This document shows, piece by piece, positions 43,085 through 49,330 of a DNA stretch of 49,330 nucleotides. The first letter of the stretch is position 1; each line of letters begins with the position of its first letter. Source of the stretch: Tannerella sp. (GTDB lineage: Bacteria > Bacteroidota > Bacteroidia > Bacteroidales > Tannerellaceae); contig NZ_JAUMYS010000012.1 in the NCBI RefSeq assembly GCF_030528505.1, forward strand, positions 1 to 49,330, in the 5' to 3' direction. The position numbers and the translations under genes are program-made. The notes below the pieces were generated by a model. That model made no database searches. It worked only from the letters and a program-made list of their open reading frames with translations, and was not told where the DNA came from.

Positions 43085-44137
43085 CTACCCTATCGTCTCG
43101 CGATAGAAGTCGAGCGACTCGAAAATGCGCTTCTTATCTACCTCCTGATCGATACGGATATCGCTGACCCCCCCCAGCAACGCAAAACGGATACGTCCTC
43201 CTTCGTTCTTCTTATCGTGCGTCATCCGCTCGTACAAGTCTTCGTAATCGTGGCAGTTGAAGCCGAGCGAGGGGTAGCCGCTACGGATCAGGTTCACGGT
43301 CTGCCGTAAAACTTCGACAGGCATGGCGCACTGTTTATGCGAGAGATACAGTTCGCAAATCATCCCGGCGGCCACCGCATGGCCATGGAGGATCGGGTGA
43401 TGCTTTGCAAAGGACAGGCTTTCGAGTGCATGACCGATGGTATGGCCGAAATTAAGCGCCTTGCGAATCCCTTGCTCTTTCGGGTCTTCACGAACAATGC
43501 GCTCTTTAACGGCGACTGAAGTCTCGACCAACGCGTGCAGCGGCTCTATGTCGATCTGTTTCCCCTCGATCTCGAATGCAAGGAGCTGGTTCAGATGATT
43601 TTCGTTGCTGATCAGTCCGTGTTTAAGCATCTCGGCAAAGCCGGAGAGGATATTGTCACGGTCGAGCGAACGCAGGAAAACCGTATCGATCAGTACCGCA
43701 TCAGGCGGGTAGAACGCTCCGATTTCGTTCTTCAATCCGTTGAAGTTAATCCCCGTTTTCCCGCCCACAGCCGCATCGACGGCGGCCATGAGCGTCGTAG
43801 GGATATTGAGCGTATGCAGCCCACGTTTGAACGTGGCACCCGCGAACCCGCCCAGATCGGTCACCATCCCACCGCCGAGATTAATCAGCAGAGAATGGCG
43901 AGACGCACCGCTTTGCGAAAGGATCGTCCAGATTCGGGCAACCTGTTCGATATCCTTATGCGTATCTCCGGCCTCGATCGTAATGACCTCCGCCTGCCTG
44001 AGCGCCTGTACGGGCTCCAAAAGCGGCAGACAAGTATTTCGAGTATTCGTATCGGTCAGGATATACGTGCGGTCGTGTTTGTGCGACGCAAGATACGACG
44101 TCAGCTCCCCGACAATATCTTTTGTGATAAGCACCAT
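43085..44137 (-). CDS. aroB: 3-dehydroquinate synthase
   Basis: 350 residues. It makes 3-dehydroquinate, the second step of the shikimate pathway, using NAD and a metal ion. LINLGGGMVTDLGGFAGATFKRG and TTLMAAVDAAVGGKTGINF are the NAD and substrate loops; LKHGLI and FGHTIGHALES carry metal ligands (the His of GHTIGH). The ATG follows the alaS stop after 3 bp, so it is the second gene of an alaS-aroB operon. The last 154 bp are duplicated at 40088-40243. A run of eight G (coding strand) lies in the LLGGVSD codons near the 3' end. Confidence 0.97.
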   Translation of the reverse strand: MVLITKDIVGELTSYLASHKHDRTYILTDTNTRNTCLPLLEPVQALRQAEVITIEAGDTHKDIEQVARIWTILSQSGASRHSLLINLGGGMVTDLGGFAGATFKRGLHTLNIPTTLMAAVDAAVGGKTGINFNGLKNEIGAFYPPDAVLIDTVFLRSLDRDNILSGFAEMLKHGLISNENHLNQLLAFEIEGKQIDIEPLHALVETSVAVKERIVREDPKEQGIRKALNFGHTIGHALESLSFAKHHPILHGHAVAAGMICELYLSHKQCAMPVEVLRQTVNLIRSGYPSLGFNCHDYEDLYERMTHDKKNEGGRIRFALLGGVSDIRIDQEVDKKRIFESLDFYRETIG

Positions 44138-44140
44138 TGT

Positions 44141-46771
44141 TTATTTCAAACCGGTTTCTTCAAGAATGGTTTCTATGGCGGCGTTCAGGCCGTCTTTCCG
44201 TTTACCGCCGGCCGTGGCGAAATGCGCTTGTCCGCCGCCGCCGCCCTGAATATGCTTGGCGCCGCTTTTAACAAGTCGCGAAGCATCCCATCCGTCGGCT
44301 ACAAGCGCATCGCTGAGTGCGACAATCAGTCCGCATTTATCGTGATCATCAATACCGGCAATGAAGCAGATGCGTTCGTCCTTCTGGCTTTCTCCTTTGA
44401 TCTGAAAGGCAATATCCTTAAAAACATTCAAATTCCCTTCACCACTAAAAACAAGTAGTTTCACCCCATTTTGTTCCTTCGCGTGCGACAAAATCCTTTG
44501 TTTAATCGACGAGGCCTTTTCTTTGATATATTCGCCCAGCTGCTTCTTCAGTTCGCTGTTTTCCTCGATCGATTTGCGAATCGTCATGGCAAGGTTCGGC
44601 ACATTGTTGAACATGGCACGCAACTCGCGGATGGCATCCTGCGCAAGATAGAACTGCTTCTCGGCACTCTCGGCTGTTACAGCCTCGATACGGCGTATTC
44701 CGGCCGCAATCGAACTCTCGTTCACGATATACATAGAGCCGATCATCCCGGTCTTCGGGATATGCGTACCGCCACACAGTTCGACAGACGAGCCGTAGCG
44801 GACTACGCGCACTTCGTCGCCATATTTCTCGCCGAAGAGCGCCATTGCTCCCATCGCTTTGGCTTCCGCAATCGGGATATTACGATGTTCTTCGAGCGCG
44901 AAGTCTTCGCGTATCTTCCGGTTGACCGCCATTTCTACCTTGCGGATTTCCTCGTCCGTGAGTTTCTGGAAGTGGGAGAAGTCGAAACGCAACGATTCGG
45001 GCGACACATACGAACCTTTCTGTTCGACGTGCGTACCCAGCACTTCGCGCAACGCTTCGTGCAGCAAGTGCGTAGCCGAGTGATTACATTCGCAGCGGAG
45101 GCGCATCTCCTTGTTAATTTGAGCGGTGAACGTACCGGACACTTCGTTCGGCATCTTCCGGGTCAGGTGAACGGGTAAGTTATTTTCGCGCTTGGTGTCG
45201 ATGATCTCCGTCTTCTCGCCATCCGGAGCGATCAGCCAGCCGCAGTCGCCTACCTGCCCTCCCATCTCGGCATAGAAGGGGGTTTTGTCGAGTACGATCT
45301 GATACAGTTCTTTATTTTTTTGCTTGACTTTCCGGTAACGCAAAATCTCCGCATCGCACTCAAAATGATCATAACCCACAAATTCGGTTTCACCATCGCG
45401 GAGTACGACCCAGTCGCCCGTTTCGATCGTCGCGGCATTGCGCGCGCGTTCTTTTTGCTTCTGCATCTGCGCATCAAAAGCCTCGATATCGACGGTCATC
45501 CGATGTTCGCGCAGGATCAGCTCGGTAAGGTCGAGCGGGAAGCCGTACGTATCATAAAGCACGAACGCATTGGCGCCGTCGAGCATGTGCTGTCCGGCCG
45601 CTTTTGCTTCTTCTATCTTTTTATCGAGCAGTCTGATGCCGGTTTCAAGCGTACGCAGAAAGGCATTTTCTTCTTCGCACATCACTTTACTGATCAGCTC
45701 CTGCTGCGCAACCAGTTCGGGGTATGCCGTCCCCATCGTGTCGATCAGTGCCGGAAGGAGCTTGTACATAAACGCTTCACGTCGGTCGAGGAACGTATAT
45801 CCGTAACGCACGGCGCGACGCAGGATACGACGGATAACATAGCCGGCCTTGGCATTCGAAGGCAACTGTCCGTCGGTAATCGAGAAGGCGATGGTGCGGA
45901 TATGGTCGGCGATGACGCGCATCGCAATGTCTTTTTGCTTATCGGTACCATAAGGTGTCGACGTCATCTCGGCAATGGCACGGATGATGGGCTGGAAGAC
46001 GTCGGTATCGTAGTTCGAGGTCTTTCCCTGCAAGGCCATACAAAGCCGCTCAAAGCCCATGCCCGTGTCGATCACATGGTTCGGGAGCGGTTCGAGCGAG
46101 CCGTCGGCTTTGCGGTTATATTGCATGAATACGAGGTTCCATATCTCGATGACGAGCGGATGGTCTTGGTTGACGAGCGTAGCCCCGGGCACGGCCTGTC
46201 GTTCGGCCTCGGGACGTAGATCGACATGAATTTCGGAGCAGGGACCACACGGGCCCGTATCGCCCATTTCCCAGAAGTTATCATGTTTGTTGCCTTCCAA
46301 GATATGATCGTGAGCCAAAAACTGTTCCCAGTATTGTGCCGCTTCATTGTCACGATCGATATTTTCGGACGGACTGCCCTCGAAAATCGTCACATAGAGT
46401 TGTTCCGGATTGAGGTGCAGACAATCTACCAGAAACTCCCACGCCCAACCGATGCTTTCTTTTTTGAAATAGTCGCCGAACGACCAGTTGCCGAGCATCT
46501 CGAACATGGTATGGTGGTACGTGTCGTGTCCCACCTCTTCCAAATCGTTATGTTTTCCGCTGACGCGCAAACATTTTTGCGAATCCGCCACACGTGGATA
46601 TTTAATCGGCACATTACCGAGGATAATGTCTTTGAATTGATTCATCCCGGCATTGGTAAACATCAGGGTCGGGTCGTCCTTGATGACCATGGGAGCTGAG
46701 GGTACGATATGGTGTCCTTTTGACGCAAAAAAAGACAGAAACGATTCGCGAATTTCCTTTGCTGTTAGCAT
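44141..46771 (-). CDS. alaS: Alanine--tRNA ligase
   Basis: 876 residues, the usual length. The class II catalytic domain starts [20 protein letters not shown] and contains [14 protein letters not shown]. The editing domain has [13 protein letters not shown] (HxxxH) and [13 protein letters not shown], giving the zinc/editing Cys and His. The C-terminal C-Ala part ends [18 protein letters not shown], which contacts tRNA. ATG 46771 ([10 protein letters not shown]) matches the family; an earlier in-frame start at 46807 would lie at the predicted transcript start. It is transcribed leftward, followed by aroB, and divergent from the M23 gene. Confidence 0.98.
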   Translation of the reverse strand: MLTAKEIRESFLSFFASKGHHIVPSAPMVIKDDPTLMFTNAGMNQFKDIILGNVPIKYPRVADSQKCLRVSGKHNDLEEVGHDTYHHTMFEMLGNWSFGDYFKKESIGWAWEFLVDCLHLNPEQLYVTIFEGSPSENIDRDNEAAQYWEQFLAHDHILEGNKHDNFWEMGDTGPCGPCSEIHVDLRPEAERQAVPGATLVNQDHPLVIEIWNLVFMQYNRKADGSLEPLPNHVIDTGMGFERLCMALQGKTSNYDTDVFQPIIRAIAEMTSTPYGTDKQKDIAMRVIADHIRTIAFSITDGQLPSNAKAGYVIRRILRRAVRYGYTFLDRREAFMYKLLPALIDTMGTAYPELVAQQELISKVMCEEENAFLRTLETGIRLLDKKIEEAKAAGQHMLDGANAFVLYDTYGFPLDLTELILREHRMTVDIEAFDAQMQKQKERARNAATIETGDWVVLRDGETEFVGYDHFECDAEILRYRKVKQKNKELYQIVLDKTPFYAEMGGQVGDCGWLIAPDGEKTEIIDTKRENNLPVHLTRKMPNEVSGTFTAQINKEMRLRCECNHSATHLLHEALREVLGTHVEQKGSYVSPESLRFDFSHFQKLTDEEIRKVEMAVNRKIREDFALEEHRNIPIAEAKAMGAMALFGEKYGDEVRVVRYGSSVELCGGTHIPKTGMIGSMYIVNESSIAAGIRRIEAVTAESAEKQFYLAQDAIRELRAMFNNVPNLAMTIRKSIEENSELKKQLGEYIKEKASSIKQRILSHAKEQNGVKLLVFSGEGNLNVFKDIAFQIKGESQKDERICFIAGIDDHDKCGLIVALSDALVADGWDASRLVKSGAKHIQGGGGGQAHFATAGGKRKDGLNAAIETILEETGLK

Positions 46772-46811
46772 ATTAATAGAATAGGGATGCTTGTTAAAAC
46801 CTTTCAAATAT

Positions 46812-46842
46812 TTTGCAAAATTAGAGTAAAATCTTATATTTG
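46812..46842 (+). promoter_or_regulatory. Promoter of the M23 peptidase gene
   Basis: TTTG 46812-46815, 19 nt, TATATTTG 46835-46842: full consensus. Leader about 22 nt to ATG 46871. Confidence 0.7.
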
Positions 46843-46846
46843 CAAC
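46816..46846 (-). promoter_or_regulatory. Promoter of alaS, interlocked with the M23 promoter
   Basis: On the complement: GTTG (46846-46843), 19 nt, TAATTTTG (46823-46816). Each promoter's -33 element directly abuts the other's -7 element, so polymerase cannot bind both at once. Leader about 38 nt. Confidence 0.6.
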
Positions 46847-46870
46847 CTAATTCAAAGGAAGACTTTACGA

Positions 46871-47854
46871 ATGGGACTGTTTAAGTCGAAGAAAATATAC
46901 TATTTATATAATCCGGACACGTTGAATTATGAGCGCGTATATCCTACGGCCAAACAACGTTTCTTTGTCGTTATCCGGCATCTGAGTGTCGGCCTTTTCT
47001 TCGGAGCCATCGTCTTTTTTATCTTCATCAATACCTTTTCATCGCCTATGGAGTCTTTGTTGAAGAAAGAGAACAAACTGCTGCAAACACAATATGAGGT
47101 ACTCGATCTGCAACTCGCCGAGGCGTTGAAGGTGCTGGACGACATCCAGCAGCGGGACGAGAATTTGTACCGTGCGATTTTTCAGGCTCATTCCATTCCC
47201 GAATCCGTTCGTAAATCGGGGTTCGGTGGGACAAACCGGTATGAATATCTGACGAGTCTTTCGAACTCCGAACTCGTGATTGAAACGACGAAGAAGCTGG
47301 ATATGCTGAAAAAGCAACTCTATATTGAATCCAATTCGTTGGAAGAGTTGATCGCCATGGGTAAAAATCTGGAGGAGCGCAGTCGCTGCGTTCCGGCTAT
47401 TCAACCCGTATCGAATAAGGATCTCAAACGAACGGCTTCGGGATACGGCATGCGTATCGACCCGATTTACCGAACGCTCCGCTTTCATTCGGGCATGGAC
47501 TTTTCCGCGCCTGTCGGAACGGATATTTATGCTACCGGCAACGGTCAGGTTTCGTTCGTGGGCTGGCGACAGGGTTACGGCAATTGTGTGATGATCGATC
47601 ACGGCTACGGCTATAAAACGCTATACGCTCACATGGACAAATACTTCGTGCGCGTCGGCCAGAAAGTGACCCGCGGCGAGACGATCGGGACGGTAGGAAG
47701 TACGGGCAAATCGACCGGGCCTCACCTGCACTATGAGGTTTTGGTAAATAATAAACCCGATAACCCCGCCAAATATTACTTCCAGGATTTAACTCCCGAA
47801 GAGTATGACCAGATGCTTCAGATATCGGAAAATCACGGTCAGGTAATGGATTAA
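46871..47854 (+). CDS. M23 family metallopeptidase (membrane-anchored murein endopeptidase)
   Basis: 327 residues. A short cytoplasmic start and one membrane helix (about 38-56) are followed by a coiled coil (about 60-170, ENKLLQTQYEVLDLQLAEAL). The C-terminal M23 domain (about 185-310) starts TASGYGMRIDPIYRTLRFHSG. The zinc and catalytic residues are present: His206 and Asp210 (HSGMD), His254 and His287 (GPHLHYE). It should cut peptidoglycan cross-bridges in the periplasm, perhaps as an envelope-shaping enzyme. ATG 46871 (MGLFKSKKIYYLYNPDT) follows a consensus promoter. The MerR-type gene starts 10 bp after its stop. Confidence 0.95.
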   Translation: MGLFKSKKIYYLYNPDTLNYERVYPTAKQRFFVVIRHLSVGLFFGAIVFFIFINTFSSPMESLLKKENKLLQTQYEVLDLQLAEALKVLDDIQQRDENLYRAIFQAHSIPESVRKSGFGGTNRYEYLTSLSNSELVIETTKKLDMLKKQLYIESNSLEELIAMGKNLEERSRCVPAIQPVSNKDLKRTASGYGMRIDPIYRTLRFHSGMDFSAPVGTDIYATGNGQVSFVGWRQGYGNCVMIDHGYGYKTLYAHMDKYFVRVGQKVTRGETIGTVGSTGKSTGPHLHYEVLVNNKPDNPAKYYFQDLTPEEYDQMLQISENHGQVMD

Positions 47855-47863
47855 AACTCTTTC

Positions 47864-48226
47864 ATGGCTCTGAAACAAGACAAAGTCGAAAAGTTATATT
47901 TCTCGATCGGAGAAGTAGCGCAACAGTTTGGGGTGAATGAGTCGACCCTGCGATTTTGGGAGAAGGAGTTCGACGAAATTTCGCCCCGAAAAACGAAGAA
48001 AGGAACACGCTTCTATCGTCAGGAAGACATCGAACAGATTCGGCTGATTTATCATTTACTCAAAGAACGCGGCATGACGCTATCCGGTGCACGTCGCAAG
48101 CTGAAGGAGAATAAAGAAACGACGGTTCGCATTTTGGAAATATCGGACAGGCTTCGAGGGGTGCGTGCGGCTTTAGTTTCGATGATCGACGCGTTGAACA
48201 AAGCAGAGAAGAAAACAGAAGAATAA
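47864..48226 (+). CDS. MerR-family transcriptional regulator
   Basis: 120 residues. The winged helix-turn-helix is YFSIGEVAQQFGVNESTLRFWEKEF followed by KKGTRFYRQEDIEQIRLIYHLL. A short helical tail follows (about 85-120) without metal-binding cysteines, so the signal is not apparent; it could sense nothing by itself. It lies between the M23 gene (10 bp) and the antiporter gene (12 bp) in one direction, consistent with a single operon. Its targets are unknown. Confidence 0.93.
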   Translation: MALKQDKVEKLYFSIGEVAQQFGVNESTLRFWEKEFDEISPRKTKKGTRFYRQEDIEQIRLIYHLLKERGMTLSGARRKLKENKETTVRILEISDRLRGVRAALVSMIDALNKAEKKTEE

Positions 48227-48237
48227 GAATTAAGAAT

Positions 48238-49233
48238 ATGATAAATACTGATATATGGGCAGCAGGGATGGTTGTTGCCGGTTTGGTTTTAATTTTAGTC
48301 GGCGCCAATGCGTTGACCGATGGCGCTGCAGCCGTAGCGAAGCGGTTCCGTATTTCGAATTTAGTAATTGGTCTGACGATTGTAGCCTTCGGCACGTCGG
48401 CGCCGGAGCTGGCCGTAAGCATTGTCTCCGCCCTGAAAGGCAGCCCCGATCTGGCCATGGGCAATGTGGTGGGCAGCAACATATTTAACACACTTCTGAT
48501 TGTAGGATGCACGGCGGCGATCGTTCCGTTGGGAGTGCTTAAAAGCACCATTACGAAGGAGGTTCCCTTATGTATTTTAGCATCAGTCGTGTTGCTGGTA
48601 TCGGCCAATGATATTTTAATCGACGGCGGGACCGAAAATATTCTCAGCCGTTCGGACGGTGTGATTCTGCTCGGTTTCTTTCTGATATTTTTCGGCTATA
48701 CGTTTGCGATTGCCCGCAATCATGCGGAAGGAGACGAGACGGAAACGGTAAAGGATATGCCGATCTGGAAATCCGCCCTGTTTATCGTAGCCGGATTGGC
48801 CGGGTTGATTTACGGCGGACAGTTCTTTGTAGACGGCTCTTCGCAGATTGCGCGCAGCTTGGGGGTAAGCGAATCGGTCATCGGGCTGACGCTGGTGGCC
48901 GGAGGAACCTCCTTACCGGAATTAGCGACCTCGGTCGTAGCGGCATGGAAGAAGAATCCACAAATGGCAATCGGCAACGTGGTCGGCTCGAACCTGTTCA
49001 ATATCTTTCTGGTGCTGGGTGTCAGTTCCTCGATTTACCCACTGCGCGTGCAAGGCATTACGTTTCTCGACTACGCCGTGATGCTCGGTTCCTGCGTGTT
49101 GTTGCTCATCTTCGGAAGGTTCTTCAAGAAGCAGAAGATCACGCGTTGGGAAGGCATCGTCATGGTGCTCTGCTTTCTGGCCTACATGACGTATTTGGTG
49201 ATGAATGCCCAGACTACGGCAAACCCTGTGTAA
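48238..49233 (+). CDS. Calcium/sodium antiporter (CaCA family, YrbG-like)
   Basis: 331 residues, about ten membrane segments in two inverted halves. Each half has the family alpha repeat: FGTSAPELAVSIVSALKG with GNVVGSNIFNTLLIVG, and AGGTSLPELATSVVAAWKK with GNVVGSNLFNIFLVLG, whose acidic and Asn residues bind the ions. It exchanges Ca2+ for Na+ or H+ across the inner membrane. It is the last gene of the rightward run from the M23 peptidase. The remaining 97 bp to the window end hold no complete gene. Confidence 0.96.
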   Translation: MINTDIWAAGMVVAGLVLILVGANALTDGAAAVAKRFRISNLVIGLTIVAFGTSAPELAVSIVSALKGSPDLAMGNVVGSNIFNTLLIVGCTAAIVPLGVLKSTITKEVPLCILASVVLLVSANDILIDGGTENILSRSDGVILLGFFLIFFGYTFAIARNHAEGDETETVKDMPIWKSALFIVAGLAGLIYGGQFFVDGSSQIARSLGVSESVIGLTLVAGGTSLPELATSVVAAWKKNPQMAIGNVVGSNLFNIFLVLGVSSSIYPLRVQGITFLDYAVMLGSCVLLLIFGRFFKKQKITRWEGIVMVLCFLAYMTYLVMNAQTTANPV

Positions 49234-49330
49234 GGCTCTGTTTTCGATCCCCCTCGATAGCGCGTAGAACATTCCGGGGCTCTTCCCGATCCGGCCATTA
49301 CATCTCTGAGGTGAAACGGAAGACGAATTT

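Noticed and set aside
49298-49330. Possible C-terminal end of a leftward gene (…KFVFRFTSEM then TAA)
   Set aside because: Only ten codons are inside the window, although the pattern would suit a barrel-closing strand. Too little to annotate.

Overview
The window looks like a chromosomal stretch of a Bacteroidota bacterium, most likely of the Porphyromonadaceae/Tannerellaceae type (Tannerella-like; this is an inference). The evidence is: Bacteroidota-type promoters (TTTG, 19-20 nt, TAnnTTTG) in front of many genes, starts without clear Shine-Dalgarno sequences, a TamB/tsaD divergent pair, a TonB receptor with a carboxypeptidase-like N-terminal domain, and a secreted protein with a C-terminal tail typical of type IX secretion cargo. 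No tRNA, rRNA or CRISPR array was seen.

Layout. 1-8.9 kb: a degenerate 8-bp repeat at the window edge, a small unknown protein, a GH3-family adenylating enzyme, a secreted lipoprotein esterase, a rhomboid protease, an orphan YhcG/DUF1016 nuclease with an unusual palindromic coding insert, then pyrB-pyrI-flavin reductase-outer-membrane barrel. 9-18.7 kb: tamB (leftward) faces tsaD-cinA-metA-U32 peptidase (rightward). MetA carries Glu111, which predicts acetyl-CoA rather than succinyl-CoA use. 18.7-30.2 kb: metH (leftward, 3' end overlapping the U32 gene), a cation/proton antiporter, rpsO, typA, hcp and fabI. Between typA and hcp lie six exact-period 41-bp degenerate repeats, followed by a perfect 16-bp palindrome in the position of a Crp/Fnr-type activator site for hcp. 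30.5-34 kb: rpsA, an ECF sigma factor with a partner membrane protein, a DUF6249-like membrane protein and a small orphan ORF.

34.2-43 kb is the accessory part. A TonB receptor, a DUF4876-like surface lipoprotein and a DUF6850-like outer-membrane barrel form one operon, with three palindromes upstream. Directly after it lies a decayed copy of the 3' end of aroB, then a broken IS30-type transposase end, an AT-rich spacer and a choice-of-anchor-L protein with a secretion tail. The intact aroB follows. The duplicated aroB ends therefore bracket an inserted cargo module of about 2.8 kb.

43-49.3 kb returns to core genes: aroB and alaS (one leftward operon), then M23 peptidase, MerR regulator and Ca/Na antiporter (rightward). 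The alaS and M23 promoters interlock base for base.

The most unusual signals are the 41-bp array plus hcp operator, the aroB-bracketed insertion, the palindrome-controlled TonB/DUF4876/DUF6850 operon, and the palindromic in-frame insert in the YhcG gene. All assignments rest on reading the sequence and on family knowledge; no database search was run.
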